Part shown: in pieces, positions 26,740-36,247 of the stretch
How positions within the stretch are numbered: the stretch's first letter is position 1
How the letters are laid out: the number at the start of each line of letters is the position of its first letter
Origin: an uncultured Clostridia bacterium
GTDB lineage: Bacteria > Bacillota > Clostridia > TANB77 > CAG-508
Assembly: GCA_944393455.1 (NCBI GenBank)
Contig: CALYAH010000091.1
Span: 1-56,536, forward strand
Direction: 5' to 3'
DNA: 56,536 nucleotides
Notes under the pieces: generated by a model
What the model was told of the DNA's origin: nothing
Seen by the model: only the letters and a program-made list of their open reading frames with translations
The model's database searches: none
Position numbers and translations under genes: made by a program

Positions 26740-27421
26740 TTAGTTTATAGTTGTACTAGTCGCCCCTGTACCTACAACCGCTTCTTGTAAAGAACGCCAT
26801 GTATTGCAACCAACAATTCCATCTGCTGTTAGCCCTCTTGATCTTTGGTAAGCAATAACTGCTTCTTGCGTTGCTGGGCCAAATATTCCATCCAATCCAT
26901 TAGTTCTATATCCTAAAGTATTTAAATCGTCTTGAGCAATCAACACATAATTACTTAAACTTCCTCTTCTTAAAGTTGGGAAACCTCCTGTTGAACAAGC
27001 AGGCTTACCGAAATCTTTTGTCAAAATGTACCCATGTTGGCGTTAACGATATTGGTTCTACATATGACCAAACTCCAGAATTGTTGGCTGAATTCCACAA
27101 GGCTGTTCTTTTAGAACTTGTTAGAGTTTGCCCAACATCAAACGCAACTCCAGCATAATGTTGACTCTGATTTCCATGTCCTCCCTCATAAGGTCTTTTA
27201 AAAGCAAATCCTACAGGAATTGGACCTCCAAATATATATCTTTGGCTATTCCAACTCTGCATAGTTCTTTTTGTTGTCCATAAAATATTACTTTTACTTG
27301 AACCTCTAAACTCTCTTACTCTTAAAGTACCATTTGTATTATATGGCATAGGTTCTGATTCTCCTCTGTAATACGTCTCCATACGATCTGTATCATTATT
27401 AAATACCAATATCTTTGCCAC
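26740..27421 (-). CDS. M15-type peptidase with C-terminal peptidoglycan-binding domain (CGG +1 frameshift)
   Basis: 226 residues after one +1 shift. Residues 1-137 form an M15-like peptidase: QSQHYAGVAFDVGQ matches the SxHxxGxAxD zinc motif and TPTWVHFDKRF supplies the second histidine. After the shift (F-GKPACSTGGF) comes a PG_binding_1 domain: LIAQDDLNTLGYRTNGLDGI then FGPATQEAVIAYQRSRGL. The shift lies at the domain border; without it TAA follows CGG directly and gives a bare catalytic domain. No signal peptide is visible, so how it reaches the wall is unclear. It might act in spores or as a lysin. Confidence 0.82.
27008..27010 (-). other. CGG +1 frameshift site 9 (M15 peptidase)
   Basis: Sense strand TTT C GGT AAG. 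Unshifted: CGG then stop TAA. Skipping C27010 continues into the peptidoglycan-binding domain. Second site with GGT. Confidence 0.85.
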
Positions 27422-27566
27422 AGCAAACCCCTCTCTCTATTCCTTTTTTATATTATATGATTTTTCTTTATTTTTGTGAAAATTGTTTATTAAAATTTAT
27501 TTAATGTCTTCTATCACTTAAGACATATTAAAATAAATTAAGTCATAATTATTAAATGGTGATATT

Positions 27567-28949
27567 TTGAGAAAAACAAAAATCTTTTTTATCAATGGAA
27601 TTATTTTAACAATAACCTCTCTTTTCATGAAAAGTATTGGAATGGCATTTAATATATATATTTCTAACAAAATTGGTTCAGAAGCCGTCGGAGTATTTAG
27701 TTTAGTAATGTCTGTTTATTTATTTGCTGTCACCTTAGCCACTTCTGGTTTAAGTCTTGCTTGTACTTGTATTGTTTCAGAAGAATTTGCTAAAGGAAAC
27801 TTTTTAGACGGTTTAAAAGCAGTTCGAAGTTGCATCTTATTTTCGCTGTTGTTAGGATTAGGAAGCAGTTTTATTGTTTTAATATTTTCTAATCTCATCT
27901 CTCAAAATTGGTTAAAATCAATGGTATCTGCTATACCTCTTTATCTTATTTCTATTGGTCTGCCTTTTATTGCAATTTCTAGTGTTATAAATGGCTATTT
28001 TTCTGCTGTAAGAAAAGGATACAAAAGTGCTTTTTCACAAGTGTTTGAGCTATTAATTAAGATAATTACAACCATTATTTTACTAAATTTCGATACAAAT
28101 AAAAATGTAGAATCGATTTGTATTTGTTTGATTTTAGCAGATGTAATTTCTGAAATCTGCTCTTGCTGTTTAGTATCAATTTTATATAAAAAAGATAAAT
28201 TAAAATATAGTAAAAGAGCAATTTCAACTATTACCTTTAAGAAAAAGATTTTAAAAATTACTTTTCCTGTTTCTATTACCTCTTATATTCGCTCTGGATT
28301 ATCTACTTTAAAGCAATTTATGATTCCGAGCCGATTAGTCTTATTTGGTTTACCTTATACTATGGCATTATCAGAATATGGAAAAGTTAATGGAATGACA
28401 ATGTCTGTACTTCTTTTTCCAAATGTATTTATACTATCATTTAGTAATCTGCTCATTCCTGAATTTGCCAGTTTACTTGCAAAACAATATAAAAAGAGAA
28501 TTCTAGAAATTTGCAAAAAAGTTTTTTTCGCCACTTCTATATTTTCTATTAGTATTTCTCTTATTTTCTTTTTCTTTGCAAATCAAATTAGTCTTATGGT
28601 ATTTAACAATCTAGAATGTGCTAAATATATAAAAATCCTTTCTCCTATAATATTGTTTATGTATCCAGACAATATTTTAGATAGTATGCTAAAGGGATTA
28701 AATAAACAATTTAATGTAATGGTTTGTAATATTTTAGATTTAGTATTAACAATTACTGTTTTATATTTTTTGCTACCTATATGGGGATTAACAGGCTATC
28801 TCCTAGCTATTATGATTAGTGAAATTTTTAACTTTTGTGTTAGTTATTTTCAATTGTATCAAGCAACTGGTTTTAAAATGTCACCTTATATTACTTGTTT
28901 CTATTTGCTTTTTGTATTTTTAGCAATTTATGAAATTGTATTATTTTAA
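27567..28949 (+). CDS. SpoVB-like lipid/oligosaccharide flippase (MOP superfamily)
   Basis: 460 residues with about 12-14 membrane segments. The start, INGIILTITSLFMKSIGMAF followed by NIYISNKIGSEAVGVFSL, is characteristic of SpoVB and related stage V sporulation flippases. These move lipid-linked cell wall precursors across the membrane, SpoVB during cortex synthesis. The start is TTG at 27567, with a weak GGTGAT site. The gene ends in a strong bidirectional terminator. YtgP/MurJ-like function is the main alternative. Confidence 0.82.
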   Translation: MRKTKIFFINGIILTITSLFMKSIGMAFNIYISNKIGSEAVGVFSLVMSVYLFAVTLATSGLSLACTCIVSEEFAKGNFLDGLKAVRSCILFSLLLGLGSSFIVLIFSNLISQNWLKSMVSAIPLYLISIGLPFIAISSVINGYFSAVRKGYKSAFSQVFELLIKIITTIILLNFDTNKNVESICICLILADVISEICSCCLVSILYKKDKLKYSKRAISTITFKKKILKITFPVSITSYIRSGLSTLKQFMIPSRLVLFGLPYTMALSEYGKVNGMTMSVLLFPNVFILSFSNLLIPEFASLLAKQYKKRILEICKKVFFATSIFSISISLIFFFFANQISLMVFNNLECAKYIKILSPIILFMYPDNILDSMLKGLNKQFNVMVCNILDLVLTITVLYFLLPIWGLTGYLLAIMISEIFNFCVSYFQLYQATGFKMSPYITCFYLLFVFLAIYEIVLF

Positions 28950-28994
28950 CATGATTTTTTATTAATTGATTTCTATATCTAAAAAAAACTAACA

Positions 28995-29032
28995 AAAAAG
29001 CCTAATTTGATTAATATCAAACTAGGCTTTTA
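28995..29032. terminator. Bidirectional terminator between flippase and sortase genes
   Basis: AAAAGCCTAATTTGAT pairs with ATCAAACTAGGCTTTT around a 5-base loop (one mismatch), with A-run and T-run on either side. Confidence 0.85.
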
Positions 29033-29040
29033 AAATTATT

Positions 29041-29787
29041 TTACATCGCTCTTGCTTTTACAATTACTCTCATTTTACTATCATCTGTACAAGTAATTAA
29101 AGTAATTTCTTTTCTTCCATCAGTTAATTGTGATGTACAACTTAAATCGTCTGGTGAAACTTCATATTTATCATATACTGCATATTGTAATACACTTCCA
29201 TCTATATCTGTTATTTCTATAATATCACCATTAACCAAAGTTGGAACTTTACTAAAGAATTTTGTGTTTCTATAGTTATGTCCAACTATACAAAAGTTAC
29301 CAACTTCATTTGGATCAGCTCCCCAAAACTTCGTTGGAGATATTTTAAGTAGTGCTTCTGTTTCTTCAACAGAATCTGTTTCTCCATCTAAAATTGGATA
29401 GTCAACATTTATTTTTGGTATATTAATTTTTGCTATAGTTGCATATCTAAATCCATCACTAGTTGTCTGCATCGTTGTTTTATTCATTGCAGTTTTTGGT
29501 TCTTCCTCTGTACCATCTGCACTTTGCTCTGCATCATTTAGTACAACGATTAATACATTATTTTTTGCTATTGTAGTATCTTCAATTTCTGTTTGCTCAT
29601 TAAAGTCTGCTAATAAACTTTGTGATGCCTCTTCACTTTTGCTTCTATCATATTCTGCATAAATACAAAAAGAAATTAAAATGCATATCAAAAAAATAGA
29701 CAAAAAGAAATTGAATTTATATACTTTCTTTTTTCTTTTTAGCTCAGGTGTTATATACAATTTTTTTGTAACTAAAATTTGATTCAT
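29041..29787 (-). CDS. Sortase (class D-like)
   Basis: 248 residues. N-terminal membrane segment about 25-43. Catalytic residues are visible: His in FCIVGHNYRN, Cys in EITLITCTDD and an Arg shortly after (SKMRVIVK). IAKINIPKINVDYPIL begins the sortase fold. A long Ser/Glu/Thr linker (about 50-105) separates anchor and domain. It would join LPXTG-type proteins to the wall or assemble pili outside the membrane. No substrate with a clear sorting signal is seen in this window. Confidence 0.88.
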   Translation of the reverse strand: MNQILVTKKLYITPELKRKKKVYKFNFFLSIFLICILISFCIYAEYDRSKSEEASQSLLADFNEQTEIEDTTIAKNNVLIVVLNDAEQSADGTEEEPKTAMNKTTMQTTSDGFRYATIAKINIPKINVDYPILDGETDSVEETEALLKISPTKFWGADPNEVGNFCIVGHNYRNTKFFSKVPTLVNGDIIEITDIDGSVLQYAVYDKYEVSPDDLSCTSQLTDGRKEITLITCTDDSKMRVIVKARAM

Positions 29788-29860
29788 CCTATTCTCCCTA
29801 TTTTATACTTCTTTACTATTATATCACATATTGCAGTAAATTGAAATACTTTTTTTGGAT

Positions 29861-30724
29861 TTATACAATCTTATTTGCAATATTAGCAAAATCTTCTATT
29901 CTCAAATTCTCTGCTCTAATATTTTCATCTAAATTTAAATCTTTCAGTATATTTATTCCCTCTTCTTTACTTGCAAAAACCTTTGTATTTGTTAAAGCAT
30001 TTACTAAAGTTTTTCTTCTTTGCATAAAAGCATTTTTTATAATTTTAAACATTAATTCTCTGTTTTTCGCTTCTACTGGTGGCTCTTTTCTTATATTTAA
30101 TTTTATTACTTCTGATGTTACTTCTGGCTCAGGTATAAATGAATTATTTGGAACTTCTAATATTCCTTCTGCATTAGAATAATAATAAACAGAATAAGTA
30201 ATTGCTCCAGTGTTTTTTTCTCCCGGTATAGCAATTAATCTTTCGGCTACTTCCTTTTGTATCATAACTGTTATACTTTCTAAATCTAATTGTTCTTCTA
30301 ATAATTTCATGATAATCGGTGTTGTTATATAATATGGTAAATTAGCAACAACTTTTACGTTTTTTATTTCTTTATTTTCTTTTGTCTTTTCTATTAATGT
30401 TTTTAAATCTACTTTTAGCACATCCTGATTTAGTACTTCAAAATTATCATATAATTTAAACCTATCTTCTAATATTCTTATCATTTTTTTATCTAGTTCA
30501 ATACATGTCACTTTTTTAGCTTTTTCCAATAGATATTTTGTTAAAGTACCAAGCCCTGGTCCAATTTCTATTACAAAATCTTCTTTATTAATTTCACTAC
30601 TCTCCACAATTGTCCTTACCACTTCTTCGTCAATCAAGAAGTTTTGACCTAATGATTTATTAGCTTTAATATTATATTTTTTCATGATAAATTTAGTCTC
30701 TTCTAATATATTTTTCATACTCAT
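29861..30724 (-). CDS. rsmA: 16S rRNA dimethyladenosine transferase RsmA (KsgA)
   Basis: 287 residues. AdoMet-binding stretch FVIEIGPGLGTLTKYLLEKA, NLPYYITTPI (the NLPY catalytic motif) and the RRKTLVNAL C-terminal segment define the family. NKSLGQNFLIDE near the start is typical. It dimethylates A1518 and A1519 of 16S rRNA during 30S maturation. It is divergent from the second PBP gene and precedes the sortase gene with a 73-bp gap. Two start ATGs are possible a few codons apart (30724, 30718). Confidence 0.94.
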   Translation of the reverse strand: MSMKNILEETKFIMKKYNIKANKSLGQNFLIDEEVVRTIVESSEINKEDFVIEIGPGLGTLTKYLLEKAKKVTCIELDKKMIRILEDRFKLYDNFEVLNQDVLKVDLKTLIEKTKENKEIKNVKVVANLPYYITTPIIMKLLEEQLDLESITVMIQKEVAERLIAIPGEKNTGAITYSVYYYSNAEGILEVPNNSFIPEPEVTSEVIKLNIRKEPPVEAKNRELMFKIIKNAFMQRRKTLVNALTNTKVFASKEEGINILKDLNLDENIRAENLRIEDFANIANKIV

Positions 30725-30824
30725 TCCTCTTTTATATTATTTGTTACTGTATATAGTTAATTTATATTAACTATAAATAGCAACTATTATTTTAGTATAA
30801 ATAGCCTATTTTTTCAAGTTTTTA

Positions 30825-30853
30825 TTGATTTTTCTATTTTTTTAATATAAAAT
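30825..30853 (+). promoter_or_regulatory. Possible promoter of the second PBP gene
   Basis: TTGATT (30825-30830), 17-bp spacer, TAAAAT (30848-30853). A TATAAT a few bases further on is an alternative -10. Confidence 0.45.
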
Positions 30854-30887
30854 ATAATCACAAATTTTTAACAAAAGAGGCATGTGT

Positions 30888-33218
30888 ATGAATAAAAAAA
30901 ATGAAAAGAAAAGAAATTCTGTTGAAAAAACAAAAAATAAAGTAAAAAACAAATCAAATAATTCTAATGTTGTAAAATTAAAAACATCTTTTGACTCTAA
31001 AAACTTAGTTCATACTAAAAAATTGAAAACCACGTTAATTGTTACTCTTATTCTTTTTGTTTTATTACTTGGTAGAATTGGATTTTTACAATTTGTACAG
31101 GGAAGTTATCTAAAAGAACTTGCTTATAATCAACAAGCAATTAATCAAATCATTAGCCCTAAACGTGGAAATATCTACGACTCAACCGGTAAAGCTTTGG
31201 CTATTGGTGCTCAAGTAGATACAATTACTATTAACCCAACTAAAATATCTAAAAATAGCGATGCAGAAACTAAAGAACTAAAAGAAAAAGTTGCAAAAGG
31301 TCTTTCTGATATCTTTGCTCTTGACTATAATGAAGTTTTAGAAAAGGTTAATAGCACATCACAAGTAGAAACCATTATAAAAAAAGTAGAACAAGATAAA
31401 GTCGATGAACTAAAACAATGGATGGAAGATAATGAAATAACAGTTGGAATTAATATTGATGAAGATACAAAAAGATATTATCCTTATGGTACTGTTGCTT
31501 CTAGCGTAATCGGATTTTGTGGAAATGATAATCAAGGTTTAAGTGGAATTGAATCAAAATGGGATTCTGTTTTAACTGGTACTCCTGGAAAAATTGTTAG
31601 TTCTAAAGGAAGTGATCAACAAGAAATCCCTAATGCAGAAGAAACTTATATTTCTGCTGAAAATGGTAGTGACTTAACACTTACAATAGATTTAAATATA
31701 CAAACAATTATAGAAAAATACTTAAAACAGGCTGTTGAAGATAATGATTGTGAAAAAGGTGGAAATGTTATTGTTATGAATCCTAAAACCGGAGACATTT
31801 TAGGAATGGCATCTTACCCTGATTATGATCTAAACTCTCCTTACACTCCAAATGCTAAATTAGCAGAAACTTATGACTCTCTTTCTACAGAAGAAAAAAG
31901 TGAAGCCCTTTATAAGATGTGGTCTAACAAATCTGTTGCTGATACCTATGAACCTGGTTCTGTTTTCAAAGTTATTACCTCTTCTGTTGCTTTAGAGGAA
32001 AATATTACATCAACAGATGTGGCAAATGATTTTATTTGTAAAGGTTACGAAGAATTTGAAGATGCTTCTGCTTCAACTCCTTTAAGAATTTCATGTTGGA
32101 GAGCTCAACCTCACGGAGTGCAAACTTTAAGGCAAGCATTGTGTAATTCTTGTAATCCAGCTTTTATGCAACTAGGAAAAAGAATTGGTGCTTCTACTTT
32201 ATATAAATATTACGAGGCTTTTGGTCTATTCGATTCTACTAATTCTGGATTATATGGTGAACAAAGTAGTATTTTTCAAAAATTAGAAAATGTAGGACCA
32301 GTAGAACTTGCTACTATGTCTTTTGGTCAGAGATTAAATGTTACACCATTACAGATGATAACCGCAATCGCTTGTGTTGCTAATGATGGAATACTAATGC
32401 AACCAAGAATTGTAAAAGAAATTACTAATACAGATACAGGTGCTGTAACTGAAATTCCAGTTACACAAGTAAGACAAGTTATCTCTAAGGAAACATCTCA
32501 AGAAGTGAAATCTATGATGGAATCAGTTGTAACTGAGGGAACAGGTAGACATGCTGCTGTTGCTGGATATTCTATTGGTGGAAAAACTGGTACTTCTGAA
32601 CCAGTATACACTAGAACAGAAGAAGGTTATGTTGCTTCTTATGTTGCTATTTCACCTGTTGAGGATACACAAGTTGTATTACTATTAACTTTATATGATC
32701 CTCCTAAAAATAATCATCAAGGTGGTTCTTTAGCAGGTCCTGTTGTTTCACAAATGTTATCAGAAATATTGCCTTACTTAGGTATACCTTCAACTGAAAC
32801 AAATACAGATACATCTTCTAGCAATTCAATTATTGTTCCTGATGTCAGAAACAAGACAGTTGCTGAAGCTGAAAAAACTTTAAAAAATGCTGGTTTTACA
32901 ACAAAAACATATGTTAATGGAGATTCTAATTCTTTGTTAGTAGTGGACCAAACACCAAAACCAGGCAGCTATTTATCAAAAAATGCAGTTATCGTTCTTT
33001 ACGGTGAAGGCAGTGATGTTGCTACATCAGTAACAGTTCCAGATTTAAAGGGAATGAATGCTTCTCAGGCTACTAATGCTTTAAAAGCAAAAAATTTGAA
33101 TATTAATATAGAAGGAAGTGGAATTGTTACTTCACAGGATTATGCAAAAGATGAACAAGTACAAGAAGGAACAATTATAAAAGTTACACTAAAACAAAAT
33201 TTAACAGATGCTCACTAA
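30888..33218 (+). CDS. PASTA-domain class B penicillin-binding protein
   Basis: 776 residues from ATG 30888, which has better spacing from AGAGG than the ATG at 30882. Basic N-terminus, one membrane anchor (about 50-70), PBP dimerisation domain (ISPKRGNIYDSTGKALAIGA), transpeptidase with YEPGSVFKV, ALCNSCNPAF and GGKTGTSEP boxes, then two PASTA domains. It crosslinks peptidoglycan stem peptides outside the cell. It is closely similar to the interrupted PBP in the dcw cluster but complete and free of frameshift, so it may now carry the division function. Two PASTA domains match PBP2x-type FtsI. Confidence 0.92.
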   Translation: MNKKNEKKRNSVEKTKNKVKNKSNNSNVVKLKTSFDSKNLVHTKKLKTTLIVTLILFVLLLGRIGFLQFVQGSYLKELAYNQQAINQIISPKRGNIYDSTGKALAIGAQVDTITINPTKISKNSDAETKELKEKVAKGLSDIFALDYNEVLEKVNSTSQVETIIKKVEQDKVDELKQWMEDNEITVGINIDEDTKRYYPYGTVASSVIGFCGNDNQGLSGIESKWDSVLTGTPGKIVSSKGSDQQEIPNAEETYISAENGSDLTLTIDLNIQTIIEKYLKQAVEDNDCEKGGNVIVMNPKTGDILGMASYPDYDLNSPYTPNAKLAETYDSLSTEEKSEALYKMWSNKSVADTYEPGSVFKVITSSVALEENITSTDVANDFICKGYEEFEDASASTPLRISCWRAQPHGVQTLRQALCNSCNPAFMQLGKRIGASTLYKYYEAFGLFDSTNSGLYGEQSSIFQKLENVGPVELATMSFGQRLNVTPLQMITAIACVANDGILMQPRIVKEITNTDTGAVTEIPVTQVRQVISKETSQEVKSMMESVVTEGTGRHAAVAGYSIGGKTGTSEPVYTRTEEGYVASYVAISPVEDTQVVLLLTLYDPPKNNHQGGSLAGPVVSQMLSEILPYLGIPSTETNTDTSSSNSIIVPDVRNKTVAEAEKTLKNAGFTTKTYVNGDSNSLLVVDQTPKPGSYLSKNAVIVLYGEGSDVATSVTVPDLKGMNASQATNALKAKNLNINIEGSGIVTSQDYAKDEQVQEGTIIKVTLKQNLTDAH

Positions 33219-33230
33219 ATTAAATATAAA

Positions 33231-33268
33231 AATAATGGAATAAGATATAAAGTCTTATTCCATTATTT
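33231..33268. terminator. Bidirectional terminator after the second PBP gene
   Basis: AATAATGGAATAAGA pairs perfectly with TCTTATTCCATTATT (15 bp). The right arm overlaps the last codons of the convergent Rpn-family gene. Confidence 0.85.
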
Positions 33269-33908
33269 CTTCTTCCCAATATTTTTCTAGTAAATTATCT
33301 AGTTTTTTTATTTTATCAAATTTCTTTATTACTCTATTTAATAATATAGGATTATTTCCACAAAAAAATATCATCCAAGCCTGTTCTTTAGTCATATTTT
33401 CAATATCTATCAATTGAAATTTTGGCAACTCTAAAACATGAAATTCCATCTCTTCTGAATTCCCATTTTCGTCTATTTTAGAATTAACTTTAATTGTTTT
33501 ATGATATTCTTGTGTTTTAAAATAGTCGTAATCAAGTATATTGATTGTAATTGTCCTAGCAACTTTTCTGTTCTTATTGTGTTCTAATTGATTGGCATGA
33601 ATTTGAGCATAATATAATAAGATTTTGTTTTGTATATAATATCCATCAATAAATTGTATTCCAACATTTAATTCTTCTTTATTTTTCTGCTGTATTCTGA
33701 CATCTGCTACTCCAAAATTTTCTTCTTTTGGCAAATATTTCTCTTTACTTTTTAAATATGGATTTAATTTTATCTTTTGTATTTCTATTTTTAAAATACT
33801 TTCTATAAAATCTTGTAAGATATCTAAATTTTCTTTTGAATTTAAAACTTTTCTTAATACTAAATTACTTTTTGATACAAATTTTCTGTTCATAAAATAT
33901 GTTTCCAA
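33255..33908 (-). CDS. Rpn-family PD-(D/E)XK nuclease/transposase-like protein
   Basis: 217 residues. The order (FVSKSNLVLRKVLNS, then FGVADVRIQQKNKEELNVGI, then YYAQIHANQL) follows the PDDEXK_2/Rpn recombination-promoting nuclease family, often annotated as putative transposase. The catalytic Asp is visible in ADVRI, but the usual acidic residue in the xIExQ position reads VGIQ, so the active site may be lost. The start is TTG at 33908, close behind GGAGG. Its C-terminus ends inside the terminator stem shared with the PBP gene. Confidence 0.75.
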   Translation of the reverse strand: METYFMNRKFVSKSNLVLRKVLNSKENLDILQDFIESILKIEIQKIKLNPYLKSKEKYLPKEENFGVADVRIQQKNKEELNVGIQFIDGYYIQNKILLYYAQIHANQLEHNKNRKVARTITINILDYDYFKTQEYHKTIKVNSKIDENGNSEEMEFHVLELPKFQLIDIENMTKEQAWMIFFCGNNPILLNRVIKKFDKIKKLDNLLEKYWEEEIME

Positions 33909-34053
33909 AGTCCTCCTTTTGCTTAAAATAGTTAATTAGCTAATCTATCTAAGTATAGTTTGTCCATTTTACTTTTGTCAATACATTTTATTATTATTTT
34001 CGCACTTTTCATCGCAATTTTCGACAAAAGAAAAATGTATGATTAAATATTAA

Positions 34054-34926
34054 TCACACATTTTTCAAAGTCTGCTTTACCTCTTCTATACTTTCTTGTG
34101 GTGTAGATGCTCCTGCCATAATTCCAATTTTAGAATATCTTTTTACTTCATCAATTTTTAAATCTTTAACCGTTTCTATACAAATACATTTTTTACAATT
34201 TTCTCTTGCAATGTCATATAGCTTTCTTGTATTAGAGCTATTTGCCCCTCCAATAATAATCATATATTCTACTATTTTAGCAATTTTCTCTGTTTCTTTC
34301 TGTCTTAATTCTGTTGCTCTGCAAATTGTATTTTTTACAACTAATTCTATATCTTTTGATAATTCATTTTTTATTATCTCTTCTATAATATAAAACTTTT
34401 CTAAACTAAAGGTTGTTTGTGATATTACTAATAACTTTTTTACTCCTGATTCTTCTAATTTTTCTAAAGCTTTATAGGTATCATCCTCTTTTTCAATTAC
34501 ATATGAATTCTTTCCACAATAACTTAGAGTTCCTACATTTTCTGGATGATTTTTGCTTCCGCATAGGAAAATATAATAGCCTTTCTTACTATATTCTTCA
34601 GCTATTTCATGAATTTTTAATACGTTTGGACATGTATAATCTTTTATCTCTATTTGCTTACTTTTTGCTAATTCATATGTTTCCTTTGTAACTCCGTGAG
34701 CTCTTAGGATTATTTTATTTTTGGCTTCGTTTATATCATTTATAAAAATTACTCCTCTATTTTGCAAAGACTCAACAACCTGTTTATTATGCACAATTTC
34801 TCCTAAGCAAAAAACAGTTTTTGTTGAATCTTCCGCTGAAGAATATTTTAATTCCTTTTCAGCACCGTCAACAGCTCTCCTTACTCCATAGCAAAATCCT
34901 GCTGTTTTTCCTACTATAATTTCCAT
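34054..34926 (-). CDS. ispH: 4-hydroxy-3-methylbut-2-enyl diphosphate reductase
   Basis: 290 residues, stand-alone form without the S1 domain fusion seen in some Clostridia. Cluster-binding cysteines are Cys12 in GFCYGVRRAVDGAE, one in DYTCPNVLKIHE and one in NTICRATELRQ. It makes IPP and DMAPP in the last step of the non-mevalonate pathway. It follows ispG, the preceding enzyme, at 65 bp on the same strand, so the two form a pathway pair. Confidence 0.94.
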   Translation of the reverse strand: MEIIVGKTAGFCYGVRRAVDGAEKELKYSSAEDSTKTVFCLGEIVHNKQVVESLQNRGVIFINDINEAKNKIILRAHGVTKETYELAKSKQIEIKDYTCPNVLKIHEIAEEYSKKGYYIFLCGSKNHPENVGTLSYCGKNSYVIEKEDDTYKALEKLEESGVKKLLVISQTTFSLEKFYIIEEIIKNELSKDIELVVKNTICRATELRQKETEKIAKIVEYMIIIGGANSSNTRKLYDIARENCKKCICIETVKDLKIDEVKRYSKIGIMAGASTPQESIEEVKQTLKNV

Positions 34927-34970
34927 TTTTTCTTCCTTTCTATGTTTTTCGACATTTTCCTACATATTTA

Positions 34971-35002
34971 TGAGACAGTTTCGCTCTGTCCCTACTGTAT
35001 CA
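34971..35002. repeat. GGGACAGAG-type hairpin repeat, copy 2
   Basis: TGAGACAGTTTCGCTCTGTC followed by CCTACTGTATCA; overlaps the ispG stop codon. Partial match to the copies at 236-277 and 36127-36170. Confidence 0.5.
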
Positions 35003-36047
35003 TTTCTAAAATTTCTTTTTTTAACTCTTCTACAATTTTATCTTGTGGTATCTTTCTTATAATCTTTCCCTTTTTAAATAGAAGCCCTTCTTTAATTCCT
35101 CCTGCTATTCCTATATCCGCTTCTCTCGCTTCCCCTGGTCCATTAACGCTACATCCCATAACTGCTACTGTTATATCTGCTTCTATTGTTTGTAAAAAGT
35201 CTTCTACTTCTCTTGCAATTGGTATTAAATCAATCTGTGTTCTTCCACATGTTGGGCAAGCTACCAATGTTGGTGATTTTGAATATAAATTACAATCTTT
35301 TAAAATTTCTTTTGCTACTTTTATTTCTTTTACAGGATCGTCTGATAAAGATACTCTCATTGTATCTCCGATTCCTTGCCTTAACATATATCCTAATCCT
35401 ATACTTGATTTTATTGTTCCACTAAATTCTGTTCCACTTTCTGTAATTCCCAAATGAAGTGGACAATCAAATTCTTTTGCAGCTTCTTCATATGCTTCTA
35501 TACATAAATCTAAATTTGATGCTTTTAATGACAATGCATAATCATGAAAATCTAATTTTTCTAATATGTCTATATGCTTTTTAGCACTTTCTACCATAGC
35601 CTTTGCTGTTGGCTTTCCATACTTTTCTAATAAATCTTTTTCTAATGAACCTGCATTTACTCCAATTCTAATTGGTATACATTTTTCTTTACATTTGTCT
35701 ACAACTGCTTTTACTCTTTCTTCTTCACCTATGTTTCCTGGATTAATTCTTACTTTATCTACTCCTGCTTCTATTGCTTCTAATGCAATTCTATAATCAA
35801 AATGTATGTCTGCAACAATTGGAATATTTATTTTTTCTTTTATTTGTTTAATTGCTTTTGCATCTTCTATATCTAAACAAGCCACACGAATAATCTCACA
35901 ACCTGCTTTTTCTAAATCTAAAATTTGTTTTACTGTTGATTCAACATCTTTTGTCTTAGTATTACACATAGATTGAATAACTACTTTATTTTGACCTCCT
36001 ATTTGTACATTTCCTACCATAATTTTTCTTGTTTTAGTTCTATCCAT
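34992..36047 (-). CDS. ispG: 4-hydroxy-3-methylbut-2-en-1-yl diphosphate synthase
   Basis: 351 residues. IMVGNVQIGGQNKVVIQSMC at the start, VRINPGNIG, VACPTCGRTQ and GCSVNGPGEAREADIGIAGG are the conserved blocks; the cysteines bind a [4Fe-4S] cluster. It converts MEcPP to HMBPP. ATG at 36047 lies ten bases after AGAGGG; the frame also opens at 36080, without a ribosome site. It is transcribed with ispH and flanked on both sides by copies of the GGGACAGAG repeat. Confidence 0.93.
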   Translation of the reverse strand: MDRTKTRKIMVGNVQIGGQNKVVIQSMCNTKTKDVESTVKQILDLEKAGCEIIRVACLDIEDAKAIKQIKEKINIPIVADIHFDYRIALEAIEAGVDKVRINPGNIGEEERVKAVVDKCKEKCIPIRIGVNAGSLEKDLLEKYGKPTAKAMVESAKKHIDILEKLDFHDYALSLKASNLDLCIEAYEEAAKEFDCPLHLGITESGTEFSGTIKSSIGLGYMLRQGIGDTMRVSLSDDPVKEIKVAKEILKDCNLYSKSPTLVACPTCGRTQIDLIPIAREVEDFLQTIEADITVAVMGCSVNGPGEAREADIGIAGGIKEGLLFKKGKIIRKIPQDKIVEELKKEILEMIQ

Positions 36048-36126
36048 TCTTCTTTTACCCTCTCTTCTGCTTTTTTTCATATTTAATCATACTTTTCTAT
36101 TTTTTTCAACTATGCTATATTTAAAT

Positions 36127-36170
36127 TTTGAGACAAGTGGGACAGAGCAAATCTGTCTCATTTTTTTGTC
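36127..36170. repeat. GGGACAGAG-type hairpin repeat, copy 3
   Basis: GAGACAAGTGGGACAGAGCA followed by AATCTGTCTC and TTTTTTTGTCGAA. It is the reverse complement of the copy at 236-277 with one difference. It lies in the gap upstream of ispG. Confidence 0.6.
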
Positions 36171-36247
36171 GAATTATTACAAATTTTAAAAAACAAATTT
36201 CCACAAAAAAAGAAAAACTGAATATAGTTTTTCTTCCCCTATTATTT

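Noticed and set aside
14567..27010. prfB-like P-site slippage as the mechanism
   Set aside because: The codon before the skipped C differs at most sites and re-pairing in the +1 frame would often be poor (TAT to ATC, TTG to TGC). No common upstream ribosome-site-like stimulator is visible.
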